A stretch of DNA of 64,000 bases from Halomarina halobia. Lineage in GTDB: Archaea > Halobacteriota > Halobacteria > Halobacteriales > Haloarculaceae. Under the pieces are notes generated by a model. The model was not told the DNA's origin and did no database searches. It saw nothing but the letters and a program-made list of their open reading frames with translations. Within the stretch, counting starts at the first letter, position 1. Every line of letters starts with the position of its first letter. Made by a program: the position numbers and the translations under genes. Shown here one piece after another: positions 55,915-64,000 of the stretch. The DNA lies in NCBI RefSeq assembly GCF_029338575.1, contig NZ_CP119993.1, forward strand, positions 62,001 through 126,000, read 5' to 3'.

Positions 55915-56100
55915 GGCTCACACTACTCTGATACGCCAGAGCAGATAACTATTTTTAATAATCATTATGTTATTCGCATTACCTGACTACTGCCGTGGCT
56001 CACCGTTTTCCGGTCCCTCCAATTCGGCCCCTCGAAAGTTGTGTTCCCAACGACTCCCCGTCTGATATGCAACCAAACGGTCTTGGAAGGGGTGAAGACG

Positions 56101-57720
56101 TTACTCGGTGAGTTTGTGGCGTTGTATCTTCCCGGAGACGGTCGTCGGGAATTCGTCCACGAATTCGATCACACGAGGATACTTGTAGGCGGCTTCTCGC
56201 TCCTTGACGAAACGTTGGAGTTCGTCGATCAGCGCGTCGGACTCAGTCTCGTTCGGTTCTACTTTGACGAACGCTTTGATGACGGTCCCCCTCTCGCTAT
56301 CCTCGATTCCCACGACGACGACGTCGTTGACCGCGTCGTGTTCACGCAAACTGTCTTCCACTTCGAGGGGGCTGACCCGGTAGCCGCTCGTGATGATGAC
56401 GTCATCGGCCCGTCCCTCGTAGTAGATGTACCCATCCTCGTCGTATGAACCCGCGTCGCCGGTTTTCATCCAGTCGTCGACAAAGAGGTCCTCCGTGAGA
56501 TCGGGCTGGTTCCAGTAGCCGAGCAGCATGGACGGGTCTGGCCGTTTGACCGCGATATGGCCGATCTCCCCCGCGGCCTTCCGCTCTCCGGTATTATCAT
56601 CGACGATAGCCACCTCGTGTCCGGGGCACGGTTTCCCGGACGCGTTCTTATTGACGTCCATGAGAGAGTGGTTCGTCCCAACGAGGAAGTTGCACTCGGT
56701 CTGACCGTAGATTTCGTTCACTCGAGCCCCCCATTCGGTTTCGACGAACTCGAAGATGTCCTCCGTCACCTTTTCACCGCCGCTAGGAACTACTCGGACG
56801 TCGAGCTCATCCGTTGGACGATCAACGCCCTTTAGCATCCGGATCATCGTAGACGTCAGGAGTGGATTCGTGACTCCGTATCGTTCCATGAGATCGTAGA
56901 CGGTCTCCGGGTCGAACTGCCCACCGTACCCGACGACGGGATGTCCGTGGTACCAAGCACACCAGACGACGGCGAACAGACCCCCTACCCAGGACCAGCC
57001 TGCAGGCGTGTAGTGGACGGCTTCCTCACCCGGGAACTCGTTTATCATCTGCCACCCGGGGATGTATCCGAGCAGACTCCTGTGGGCGTGGTGGGCCCCC
57101 TTCGGTCTTCCAGTCGTTCCGCTCGTGTAGATGATGTACGCGGAGTCCTCGGCGTCCGTCACGAGAGGATCGAACCTCGGTGACGCAGCTTCGACCCCGT
57201 CTTCCCACGACTGCCCGTCGATCCCGTCGGGGTCGTCGAGAGTGATCACCGTTTCGAGGTGATCGAGGTCATCACGGAGGGTGTCGAGGACGTCCGCACG
57301 CTGTCGATCGACGATTGCGACCTGCGTCTGTGAGTGATCTAGTCGGTAGCGGAGTCCCTCTGACCCGTACAGGACCGAGAGGGGTACTGACACCGCCCCC
57401 ATCTGGAGCACACCGAGGTTGGCGAACAACGTCTCTGGCCGCTGTGGGAGAACGATACCAACGCGCGTCCCTCGCTCAACGCCAGCGTCGGCGAGAACGT
57501 TCGAAACCTCGTTCGCTATCCGTTTAACTTGCCAGAACGTGTACGTCTCACGTGATCCATCCTCGTCCTCGTAGAAGAGAGCAACACGACGTTTCCCGTC
57601 CTCACGATCGGCCCACCGACCACAGACAGCGTCAGCCATGTTGAACGTTCCTGGGATGTCCCATTCGAACTGCCGATACGCTTCGTCGTACGAGTCGTAC
57701 TGACTCAAGTCGATCTCCAT
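56101..57720 (-). CDS. AMP-forming acyl-CoA synthetase (ACSM/acetyl-CoA synthetase-like)
   Basis: 539 residues from ATG 57720; a TATA element (57745-57755) is centred 30 bases upstream, which favours this start over GTG 57741. Motifs: 'YIIYTSGTTGRPKGAHH' P-loop, 'TPAGWSWVGGLFA', 'NEIYGQTECNFLVG', 'DDWMKTGDAGSYDEDG' and the C-terminal Lys in 'TVSGKIQRHKL'. It resembles medium-chain ACSM/acetyl-CoA synthetase relatives. It activates a short or medium carboxylate with CoA and ATP. It faces the SDR at 57789 on the same strand and the Liv importer genes, likely acting on imported acids. Confidence 0.92.
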   Translation of the reverse strand: MEIDLSQYDSYDEAYRQFEWDIPGTFNMADAVCGRWADREDGKRRVALFYEDEDGSRETYTFWQVKRIANEVSNVLADAGVERGTRVGIVLPQRPETLFANLGVLQMGAVSVPLSVLYGSEGLRYRLDHSQTQVAIVDRQRADVLDTLRDDLDHLETVITLDDPDGIDGQSWEDGVEAASPRFDPLVTDAEDSAYIIYTSGTTGRPKGAHHAHRSLLGYIPGWQMINEFPGEEAVHYTPAGWSWVGGLFAVVWCAWYHGHPVVGYGGQFDPETVYDLMERYGVTNPLLTSTMIRMLKGVDRPTDELDVRVVPSGGEKVTEDIFEFVETEWGARVNEIYGQTECNFLVGTNHSLMDVNKNASGKPCPGHEVAIVDDNTGERKAAGEIGHIAVKRPDPSMLLGYWNQPDLTEDLFVDDWMKTGDAGSYDEDGYIYYEGRADDVIITSGYRVSPLEVEDSLREHDAVNDVVVVGIEDSERGTVIKAFVKVEPNETESDALIDELQRFVKEREAAYKYPRVIEFVDEFPTTVSGKIQRHKLTE

Positions 57721-57744
57721 AGTGGGGTGATACGCGTCCACGTT

Positions 57745-57755
57745 GATTATTGTAT
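57745..57755 (-). promoter_or_regulatory. TATA box of the acyl-CoA synthetase gene
   Basis: On the - strand ATACAATAATC is centred about 30 bases before ATG 57720, deciding that start. Confidence 0.5.
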
Positions 57756-57788
57756 TGGGAGCTATTCTCGAACCGATATCTCCCGTTG

Positions 57789-58544
57789 TCAGGCCATCCC
57801 GTACCCGCCATCGACGACGAGGTTCTGACCGGTCACAAACGAGGCCGCATCGCTCGCGAGAAAGACGACGGCTTCCGCGATCTCGTCGGAAGTCCCGATC
57901 CTTCGCATCGGGGTCTGTCGCTCGGCGAACTCGATGGTTCCCGCGTGGGTGTCCTCCCGTAACATCGGCGTATCTACGAATCCCGGCGAGACGGCGTTGA
58001 CGCGAATGCCATCCGCCGCATAGTCGCGAGCGACCTGCCGGGTGAGCGCGATAACGCCCCCCTTCGCCGCGCTGTAGGAGGCCGAATTCGGCGCGCCGAC
58101 GACACCGAACACACTGCCGATGTTGACGATGGCACCACCTCCCGACCGCTGTAACCGTTTGACGGCTGCGAGACAGCCGTGGTAGACCCCGGTCAAGTTC
58201 AGTTCGACGGTGTCCCGCCAGTTTGTCGCGTCCGTATCGGTTATTGCGTAGGACTCCGCCCTCCCGGCGTTGTTGACGACGACATCGAGGTTCCCGAACC
58301 GGTCGATGGCTTCGTCCATGACCGCGTTCACCTCTTCGATATCTGTGACGTCCGTTTCAACGAACGTTGCCTCTCCACCGCTCTCTGTAATGTGTTCGTC
58401 GGTAGGCGTACCACCGCTACGGGGATCCCGTTGAACGTCCGCGTTAACGACACGCGCCCCCTCTTCGGCAGCTAGGAGTGCAGTTGCTCGACCGAGACCG
58501 GAACTCGCACCGGTGATGACGACGGTGGTATCCGCAAGTCGCAT
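57789..58544 (-). CDS. Short-chain dehydrogenase/reductase
   Basis: 251 residues. 'VVITGASSGLGRATAL' dinucleotide loop, 'VVNNAGRAES', Ser in 'IVNIGSVFGVVG', Tyr and Lys in 'ASYSAAKGGVIA', end '...GQNLVVDGGYGMA'. The active Ser is in the position expected. Probably a beta-hydroxyacyl-CoA or alcohol dehydrogenase of the same pathway as the synthetase, which lies 68 bases downstream on the same strand. It is divergent from livG and shares its promoter region. Confidence 0.9.
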   Translation of the reverse strand: MRLADTTVVITGASSGLGRATALLAAEEGARVVNADVQRDPRSGGTPTDEHITESGGEATFVETDVTDIEEVNAVMDEAIDRFGNLDVVVNNAGRAESYAITDTDATNWRDTVELNLTGVYHGCLAAVKRLQRSGGGAIVNIGSVFGVVGAPNSASYSAAKGGVIALTRQVARDYAADGIRVNAVSPGFVDTPMLREDTHAGTIEFAERQTPMRRIGTSDEIAEAVVFLASDAASFVTGQNLVVDGGYGMA

Positions 58545-58606
58545 GTACCGTCTCTCGTTCCGGGGTGAGTAAGTGTTTCCCCACCAGTGTCGACCCCTAG
58601 CACCGG

Positions 58607-58614
58607 TATTTAAG
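58607..58614 (+). promoter_or_regulatory. TATA box of the livGF operon
   Basis: TATTTAAG is centred 30 bases before ATG 58640, the normal spacing for a leaderless haloarchaeal gene. Confidence 0.6.
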
Positions 58615-58639
58615 ACGGAGAACGCGATAGTAGTCATCA

Positions 58640-59386
58640 ATGGACGATGGAGAGACGATATTGAGCGTGGATGACCTGAGGAAACAGTTCGACGGTATCG
58701 TCGCCGTCGATGATGTAACCGCCCGATTCTACGAGGATGAGCTTCACGCTATCATCGGACCGAACGGCGCTGGCAAAACAACCTTCTTCAACCTGTTGAC
58801 CGGTGCGCTGACGCCGACGAGCGGGACGATCGTGTTTGACGGGGAGGAGATCACGGGTGTCCCTCCGAGCGAGATCGCCCGGAGAGGTCTCATTCGCTCG
58901 TACCAGGTGACGAAACTCTTCGATGGCCTCAGCGTGTTGGAGAACGTCGCAGTCGCAGTCCAAACGAACGAGAACTCGTACAATTTCTGGGGGAAGGCAC
59001 CCCCGGAGATTACTGACCGGGCCCACGAGATCCTCGAACGGGTCGATCTCGCCCCCAAGGCGGATACCCTCGCTTCGAACCTTAGCCACGGTGAGCAGCG
59101 AACGCTCGAGATCGCTGTCGCACTCGGGACCGACCCGAAGCTGCTCCTACTCGACGAACCGACGAGCGGAATGAGTCCGGAGGAAACTCGAGACGTGATC
59201 CAACTCATCGGCGAACTCCGACGAGACCTTCCCATCATCCTCATCGAGCACAAGATGAGCGTCGTCAACGAAGTCGCGGACAGAATCCTGGTACTCCATA
59301 ACGGCAAGAAGATCGCCGACGATGTCCCGGACGCAGTGAGACAGGATCGAGAGGTTCGTCGCGTGTATCTGGAGGGAACCGCATGA
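58640..59386 (+). CDS. livG: LivG-type ABC transporter ATPase
   Basis: 248 residues. Walker A 'GPNGAGKTT', Q-loop 'RSYQVTKLFDGLSV', signature 'LSHGEQR', Walker B 'LLLLDEPTSG' and H-loop 'ILIEHKMSVV' are complete. The C-terminal 'REVRRVYLEG' matches LivG proteins. With LivF it powers import by LivH/LivM of branched-chain amino acids or related carboxylates bound by the LivK-like protein. The ATGA overlap with livF shows a tight operon. Confidence 0.95.
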   Translation: MDDGETILSVDDLRKQFDGIVAVDDVTARFYEDELHAIIGPNGAGKTTFFNLLTGALTPTSGTIVFDGEEITGVPPSEIARRGLIRSYQVTKLFDGLSVLENVAVAVQTNENSYNFWGKAPPEITDRAHEILERVDLAPKADTLASNLSHGEQRTLEIAVALGTDPKLLLLDEPTSGMSPEETRDVIQLIGELRRDLPIILIEHKMSVVNEVADRILVLHNGKKIADDVPDAVRQDREVRRVYLEGTA

Positions 59387-60099
59387 GCCTACTCGAAGTC
59401 GAACGGATCAACACGTTCTACGGGCAGAGCCACATCCTCCACGATCTTTCACTGACCGTCGATGAGGGCGATCTCGTGACGCTCGTCGGACGGAACGGCG
59501 CTGGAAAGACGACGACGTTAGAGTCGATCATGGGTTTCCAGACGCCTCGATCCGGAACGATCCGCTTCGACGGTACGGACGTTACGCGGAACAAACCCCA
59601 CGAGACGTCACAGGCCGGTGTCTCTCTGATTCCGGAGCATAGACGAGTGTTCCCCGAGTTGACTGTCGGTGAGAACCTCCGGCTCGGACATATGGGACAC
59701 GATATCGAGGCGGACAGGATCGACGAACTGACCGACCGGGTGTACGGATACTTCCCGCGGCTCGAAGAACGTGAACAGCAACGCGCTGGGCAGATGAGCG
59801 GTGGCGAACAGCAGATGCTCGCCATCGCGAGAGGGCTTCTCTCCGATCCGAGATTGCTCCTCGTCGATGAACCGACCGAGGGGCTGATGCCATCGCTCGT
59901 CGAGAGACTCCGGAACATCCTACAACAGATCAACGAAGACGGTATCACGATCCTCCTCGTCGAGCAAAACGTCGAACTCGCTCTCGATATAAGCGACTAC
60001 GGCTACGTTATTGACGAGGGTGAAATTAAAGCCCACAAGCCGAGCGTGGAACTCAAACGAGACGAGGAGATCAAGAGCCGCTATCTGGCGCTCGGTTGA
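59383..60099 (+). CDS. livF: LivF-type ABC transporter ATPase
   Basis: 238 residues. Walker A 'GRNGAGKTTT', 'SLIPEHRRVFPELTV' (LivF-specific Q-loop region), signature 'MSGGEQQML', Walker B 'LLLVDEPTEG', H-loop 'ILLVEQNV'. Partner of LivG, starting within its last codons. The genes for the membrane and binding components are on the opposite strand just beyond its stop. Confidence 0.95.
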   Translation: MSLLEVERINTFYGQSHILHDLSLTVDEGDLVTLVGRNGAGKTTTLESIMGFQTPRSGTIRFDGTDVTRNKPHETSQAGVSLIPEHRRVFPELTVGENLRLGHMGHDIEADRIDELTDRVYGYFPRLEEREQQRAGQMSGGEQQMLAIARGLLSDPRLLLVDEPTEGLMPSLVERLRNILQQINEDGITILLVEQNVELALDISDYGYVIDEGEIKAHKPSVELKRDEEIKSRYLALG

Positions 60100-60100
60100 A

Positions 60101-60116
60101 GGGGAGTACGATCCCC
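60101..60116. terminator. Hairpin between convergent livF and livM
   Basis: GGGGA and TCCCC arms with a six-base loop lie in the 27-base gap between the convergent stops. It may help end transcription from both sides. No T-run follows, so the call is weak. Confidence 0.3.
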
Positions 60117-60126
60117 CGCCTGGGTG

Positions 60127-61137
60127 TTACGGTCGCAGACGGTCGATCAATCGTCTCACGTCGACCCCGGCGTCGTCCCCCTGGAGTCGCGATTTCGCCA
60201 ACCCGACGATGCCCTCGGGGGCCAGCAGAACGACGGCGATGATAACGATCCCGAAGAGCACCTGCCAGTTCTGGGTGATCTGCGCGAACGTATCCGACAG
60301 GAGGATGAATACGGCGGCACCGACCAGTGGCCCGATGAGCGTTCCGAGTCCGCCCATAATCGCCATCAGGACGACCTCGCCGGACATCGTCCAGAAGAGC
60401 AGGTTCGGGGAGATGAAGATGAACAGTACGGCATAGAGGGCACCGGCGAAGCCGGAAATAGCCCCCGACATCGCGAACGCCAACCACAGGTAGTTGTTGA
60501 CGTCGTAACCCAGGTGAAGCGCTCGTTCCTCGCTCTCTCTGATTGCCTTCAGTGTGCGGCCGAACGGGGAACTGACCACGCGACTAATAGCCACAAAGAG
60601 GACGAGGAACACTACACTCACGACGGCGTAGAAGTGTAGATCGTTCTGTAACGGTGTCAGTGGTCCGAGCGGTGCCTCGCTGGTCGGAAGTGAAAGCCCG
60701 TTCGAACCGCCGGTTAGCCCGGACCACTGGAAGACGATGGTGTAGGTCATCTGGGCCAACGCGAGGGTGATCATCGCGAAGTAGATACCCCGCCGTCGAA
60801 GACTGAGGTAGCCGAACACGACGCTCACGACCGTCACTATCACGACACTGCTAAGGATTGCGAGATAGAGGTTTTGTACTGCGTGCTCGACGATGAGAAC
60901 CGTCGCATATGCTCCGAGGCCGAAAAAGGCGGCGTGCCCGAACGAGAGTTCACCACCGTAGCCGAGAATGATGTTGTACCCCATCGCGAAGATTCCCATC
61001 ACGACTATTTCAGTGCTGAGAAACGGGGTTGCGATGAACGGTAGAGCCACGAGGATGCCGAAGACGCCGAGGTACGTCAACCGCTTCTGACCGACCCTAT
61101 CCACGATCGCCCCGAAGGACGTCGAAACGGTCGCCAT
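60127..61137 (-). CDS. livM: LivM-type ABC transporter permease
   Basis: 336 residues from ATG 61137, which overlaps the livH stop (TGATG). About 9-10 helices. The family motif 'GYGGELSFGHAAFFGLGAYA', the loop 'SPFGRTLKAIRESEERALHL' with the coupling-helix sequence and the 'GGLGTLIGPLVGAAVFILL' end are typical. Forms the translocation pore with LivH. Confidence 0.93.
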   Translation of the reverse strand: MATVSTSFGAIVDRVGQKRLTYLGVFGILVALPFIATPFLSTEIVVMGIFAMGYNIILGYGGELSFGHAAFFGLGAYATVLIVEHAVQNLYLAILSSVVIVTVVSVVFGYLSLRRRGIYFAMITLALAQMTYTIVFQWSGLTGGSNGLSLPTSEAPLGPLTPLQNDLHFYAVVSVVFLVLFVAISRVVSSPFGRTLKAIRESEERALHLGYDVNNYLWLAFAMSGAISGFAGALYAVLFIFISPNLLFWTMSGEVVLMAIMGGLGTLIGPLVGAAVFILLSDTFAQITQNWQVLFGIVIIAVVLLAPEGIVGLAKSRLQGDDAGVDVRRLIDRLRP

Positions 61138-62081
61138 CACTCGATCACCCCTTCCTTGCCGAAGAGGCCACGCGGTCTGACTAGCAGGACGATCGCCATA
61201 AAGAGGAACACGACGACCTCTGCGGCTTGAGAATAGAACATCCCCGTCAGGACCTGTAGTTCGCCGATGAGGATACCTGCGATGATCGTCCCCCGGAAGC
61301 TACCGAGGCCCCCCACGACCACCACGACGAACGCCGGAATCAACAGTTCGATGCCTAACGTCGGGTGGGCCGCTCGGATAGGGCCAATCAGGACGCCGGC
61401 GATTCCTGCCAGCGCCGCCCCGATACCGAAGACCAGGAGATAAATCCGGGAAACGTCGATGCCGAGGGCGTCGACCATGTCACGGTCCTGTGTCCCTGCT
61501 CGGATAAGTAGCCCGAGGTCTGTCCAATTGAGGAACAGATACAGCGCCACGATGAGTAACCCCGCAACCACGATGACGAATACCCGGTAGAGGGGATAGG
61601 AGAAGAGAACCAGATCCACCGCTCCCTGCGCCCAGGCCGGATTCGGGAAATTCTTGCCCGACTGGCCCCAGACCAGCATGACTCCCCCTCTGAGGAACTC
61701 CGCGATGCCGAAGGTCAAGAGCAACTGCAGGAGCGCATCGTAGCGTCCGTATGTGTATCTGAGGAGCGTCCGTTCGATGACGATCCCGGTGAGAAACGTG
61801 CCGACGACAGCGGCGACGATCGCGAACACGAAGCTCCCCGTCGCGCTCTGTACGGTCCAAGCGATGTACGTCCCCACCAGCAGGATGTCGCCGTGGGCGA
61901 AGTTGATGACACCCAAGAGACCGAAGATGATCGTGAGTCCGAGCGACACTAGTACGAGCGTCATCCCGAGCATGAGCCCGTTGAACAGCTGGGTCGCGTA
62001 ATACTGCGTCTGAAGCGGTGTGGCCGGAAACGTCAACCCTCCCTGAAAGGCGGTGTTGAATACTGTAGAGAGCTCGATCAT
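61137..62081 (-). CDS. livH: LivH-type ABC transporter permease
   Basis: 314 residues, about 8 helices: 'FGLLGVINFAHGDILLVGTY', 'RAGTQDRDMVDALGIDVSRI' (ATPase-coupling loop) and 'VVVVGGLGSFRGTIIAGILI'. It starts 7 bases after the stop of the binding-protein gene, and its stop overlaps livM. With LivM, LivG, LivF and the LivK-like lipoprotein it makes a complete importer. Confidence 0.93.
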   Translation of the reverse strand: MIELSTVFNTAFQGGLTFPATPLQTQYYATQLFNGLMLGMTLVLVSLGLTIIFGLLGVINFAHGDILLVGTYIAWTVQSATGSFVFAIVAAVVGTFLTGIVIERTLLRYTYGRYDALLQLLLTFGIAEFLRGGVMLVWGQSGKNFPNPAWAQGAVDLVLFSYPLYRVFVIVVAGLLIVALYLFLNWTDLGLLIRAGTQDRDMVDALGIDVSRIYLLVFGIGAALAGIAGVLIGPIRAAHPTLGIELLIPAFVVVVVGGLGSFRGTIIAGILIGELQVLTGMFYSQAAEVVVFLFMAIVLLVRPRGLFGKEGVIE

Positions 62082-62088
62082 TATGGGT

Positions 62089-63360
62089 CTAGAAGCTGCA
62101 GCCGGTCTGTTCGCACGTTCGCATCTGCGTCTCCTCGGGGTCCTGCGGGACTTCGAGGATGCGGTAATAGTTCTGTCCGTCGACTTCCTCCGGCGGCCGT
62201 CCCTTTACCGTCATCGTCGCGATCGTCGCACGGTGATCGCAGGCGCGGAACCGCTCACCGACGTTCCACAGCTGGGGGAAGAGCTCTCGATCTTCCATCT
62301 CGTCGCGGACGGCGTTAGCTTCGGTCCCGTCAGCGGCGTTGATCGCGCGAAGGGTCGTCCGCACGCCCGCATACATACTCGCCGAGAAACCGAGTGGTCG
62401 GGTATCGTATTCCTCGTTGAACGAGTTGGCGAACTCCCGGGCGGCGGAGACGTCGTGCTGCCAGTACCACGGTGCGCTCGCGTAGAAGTTCTCGTGGCTG
62501 AGTATCTGCGGACCGATCTGTGCCGCCTCGATAATCCCCGTTGCCGGCCAGACGCAGACGTGGTCTTCGAACAGACCGAAATCGCCCGCCTGCTGGGCGC
62601 TCTGGACGTGATTCGATGCGAACAGGTTGAAGCTGATGATGTCGGCCCCCGAGTTCCGGGCCTTCGTAATGGCTTGTGAGTAATCCGTCGCGCCGAAGTC
62701 GACGAACGTGTTACCGAGATATTCTACGCCATCGAACGAGGGGACGATCTGGGTCTCGTTCCAGTTCTGGATCGATTGCCCCCACGAGTAATCCGCCGTG
62801 ATCTCGTACACGCTCTCTCCGAGCCCCTGTTCGAGAACGTATCGTAGACCGCCGCTGGTCTGCATCACGGCGCTGTTGCCCGCATTGAACACGTTCGCTC
62901 GACACTGCTTCCCGGTGAGCGCGTTACTCCCCCCGACGCAGGTGTAGATCACGTCCTCCCGCTGCGCCAGCTCGCCGATCGCAAGCGCCACGCTGCTGGA
63001 GAAATTCCCCGCGAGGAAGTCGGCGTTTTCCTGGGTGATCAGTTCGCGTGCGACCTGCGTCGCTCGTTGGGGGTCCGTTTGAGTGTCCCGGAAGACCACC
63101 TCGATCTCCCTGTCACCCGCGTCGCCGTCCTCGTTTGCGTGTTTGACGGCTAACTCTACCGCTTGCTTCTGGTTCCCACCGATCTCGCCGTACGGCCCGC
63201 TCGTCGGAATAGTCCCCCCGATGGTCACTGAATCACCACCACCTCCTCCGAGACCACCGCCGAGACAACCCGTTATTGCCGCCAGGGTAGCGCTACCTGC
63301 TGCTCCTCTGAGGTAGTTGCGCCTCGATGTACCGCCGTCTGTCCTGCCATTACCTGACAT
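62089..63360 (-). CDS. LivK-like substrate-binding lipoprotein (Tat-dependent)
   Basis: 423 residues. The N-terminus 'SRRNYLRGAAGSATLAAITG' followed by C-L-G-G shows a twin-arginine signal and a lipobox Cys (C32), then a Gly-rich linker. The mature part is a periplasmic-binding-protein type I fold ('TIGGTIPTSGPYGEIGGNQK', 'VVFRDTQTDPQRATQVAREL', 'ENADFLAGNFSSSVALA'). Five later cysteines and the ending 'RTCEQTGCSF' are unusual. It captures an amino acid, amide or carboxylate outside the cell; amide/urea-type ligands are as possible as leucine. Confidence 0.9.
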   Translation of the reverse strand: MSGNGRTDGGTSRRNYLRGAAGSATLAAITGCLGGGLGGGGGDSVTIGGTIPTSGPYGEIGGNQKQAVELAVKHANEDGDAGDREIEVVFRDTQTDPQRATQVARELITQENADFLAGNFSSSVALAIGELAQREDVIYTCVGGSNALTGKQCRANVFNAGNSAVMQTSGGLRYVLEQGLGESVYEITADYSWGQSIQNWNETQIVPSFDGVEYLGNTFVDFGATDYSQAITKARNSGADIISFNLFASNHVQSAQQAGDFGLFEDHVCVWPATGIIEAAQIGPQILSHENFYASAPWYWQHDVSAAREFANSFNEEYDTRPLGFSASMYAGVRTTLRAINAADGTEANAVRDEMEDRELFPQLWNVGERFRACDHRATIATMTVKGRPPEEVDGQNYYRILEVPQDPEETQMRTCEQTGCSF

Positions 63361-63587
63361 GCGATAGTTGATTAGTGAATTAGTCCATATTAACTATTGC
63401 GTATAGCAACAACTACCCGGCGAGTTGATTACCCGATCTATGTAACATATCTAACGGATTCGTGGTGAGAATTCAAGTCGCGATCCGGGTTTTGTTTTCG
63501 AAACCTTACCGTGACCGACGACGGAATCAACGGTGACGCTGACCGACCGGTGGAGTGTTTCCGCCGAGCGTACGCACTGCTCGGGGA
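63361..63587. other. Intergenic region with promoter of the Liv binding-protein operon
   Basis: 227 bases, no gene. On the - strand, AT-rich 'TAGTTAATATGGACTAATTC' (63375-63400) lies 20-40 bases before ATG 63360 and holds the promoter. The remainder shows nothing recognisable. Confidence 0.45.
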
Positions 63588-64000
63588 TCAAATGTCGGTC
63601 GCCCCGTACCGTTCGAGCACCGTCTGGCGCTCGATCTTTCCGGTTCCGCTCTTGGGGAGTCCGTCGACGAAAACGAACTCTTTCGGGTGCTTGAACCGCG
63701 CTAGTCGGCTTTCGAGGAACTCTCGTACTTCCTCGGTCGGGATCGCCTCGTCATCTACCGTCGCGATCACCGCCTTCACGATCTGTCCCCATCGGTCGTC
63801 CGGGACGCCGAAGACCACGACCTCCTCCACCTGCGGATGCGAGTAGAGCGCTTCCTCGACCTCGCTCGGGTAGATGTTCTCCCCACCGGAGATGATCATG
63901 TCGTCCACGCGACCGTGGATGTGGTAGAACCCGTCTTCGTCGACCTCCGCGATGTCCCCCGTGTGGAACCACCCGTCCGTCCATGCCTGTTCGGTCTTCT
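63588..64000 (-). CDS. AMP-forming acyl-CoA synthetase, C-terminal part (5' end outside window)
   Basis: The frame is open from the window edge to the stop at 63588-63590. The visible 137 residues are the hinge and lid: 'GWFHTGDIAEVDEDGFYHIH', 'GRVDDMIISGGENIYPSEVE', 'VVVFGVPDDRWGQIVKAV', 'FKHPKEFVFVDGLPKSGTGK' with the catalytic Lys in 'GTGKIERQ'. It is a long/medium-chain or aryl acyl-CoA synthetase. It differs from the synthetase at 56101, so this cluster holds two. Substrate unknown. Confidence 0.92.
   Translation of the reverse strand, partial: KTEQAWTDGWFHTGDIAEVDEDGFYHIHGRVDDMIISGGENIYPSEVEEALYSHPQVEEVVVFGVPDDRWGQIVKAVIATVDDEAIPTEEVREFLESRLARFKHPKEFVFVDGLPKSGTGKIERQTVLERYGATDI

Overview
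The window is haloarchaeal chromosome (class Halobacteria). It is GC-rich, its proteins are acidic (Asp/Glu-rich, Lys-poor), and many genes start at or near the transcript start, 26-30 bases after an archaeal TATA box. It also carries a haloarchaeal-type TnpB transposon end and a small haloarchaeal histone-fold protein. I saw no rRNA, tRNA or CRISPR array. The species cannot be named from this sequence.

Layout. (1) 1-1000: the end of a LivF-type ABC ATPase abuts a TnpB (IS1341-type) remnant, followed by a cupin. (2) 1121-10966: a catabolic cluster on the + strand with a thiamine-diphosphate lyase-like enzyme, a PaaK-like CoA ligase, a two-subunit B12 mutase with the residues of 2-hydroxyisobutyryl-CoA mutase (not methylmalonyl-CoA mutase), its MeaB-type G-protein chaperone, a methyltransferase, an M24 metallohydrolase and a metallo-beta-lactamase-fold hydrolase. 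(3) 11-22 kb: a hotdog thioesterase, a barrel-like hypothetical, a 2.1-kb stretch of decayed DNA, then stress genes (peroxiredoxin, UspA, a medium-chain dehydrogenase, KatG) and a Tat-exported PhoD-type phosphatase with a laminin-B-like tail. (4) 22.7-27.7 kb, - strand: a cobalt-type nitrile hydratase operon (beta, alpha, His-rich activator, amidohydrolase-like protein), then an SSS symporter with a small membrane partner. (5) 27.8-33.3 kb: a beta-hydroxyacid dehydrogenase, AhpD-like protein, MBL hydrolase, PhyH oxygenase fused tail-to-head with an aberrant NRAMP transporter, and an SDR. (6) 33.4-38.5 kb: a LuxC-like acyl reductase and LuxE-like synthetase coupled to a second SSS/DUF3311 transporter, divergent from a ThiR-like (HTH-ThiN) regulator.

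(7) 38.5-46.5 kb: an accessory region with several broken genes (CcdA-like, DUF411, transposase) among intact membrane proteins, a His/Met-rich exported protein, a beta-propeller and a membrane-anchored winged-helix protein. The theme looks like metal or thiol handling. (8) 46.5-51.5 kb: a histone-fold mini-protein, a coiled-coil protein, a zinc ribbon, and a three-gene amino-acid cluster (YkvI transporter, glutamate-semialdehyde-aminomutase-like enzyme, diaminopentanoate-dehydrogenase-like enzyme). (9) 51.5-53 kb: decayed DNA. (10) 53-64 kb: an acyl-CoA module (MaoC hydratase, two SDRs, alpha/beta hydrolase, SCP2 protein, two acyl-CoA synthetases) around a complete branched-chain-amino-acid-type (Liv) ABC importer whose ATPase genes and permease/binding-protein genes converge.

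Taken together the window encodes uptake and CoA-dependent breakdown of unusual small branched or hydroxylated carboxylates, with possible nitrile entry. The most striking points are the hydroxyisobutyryl-CoA mutase cluster beside a ThDP lyase, the LuxC/LuxE pair without luciferase, and the nitrile hydratase operon with its extra amidohydrolase-like gene.
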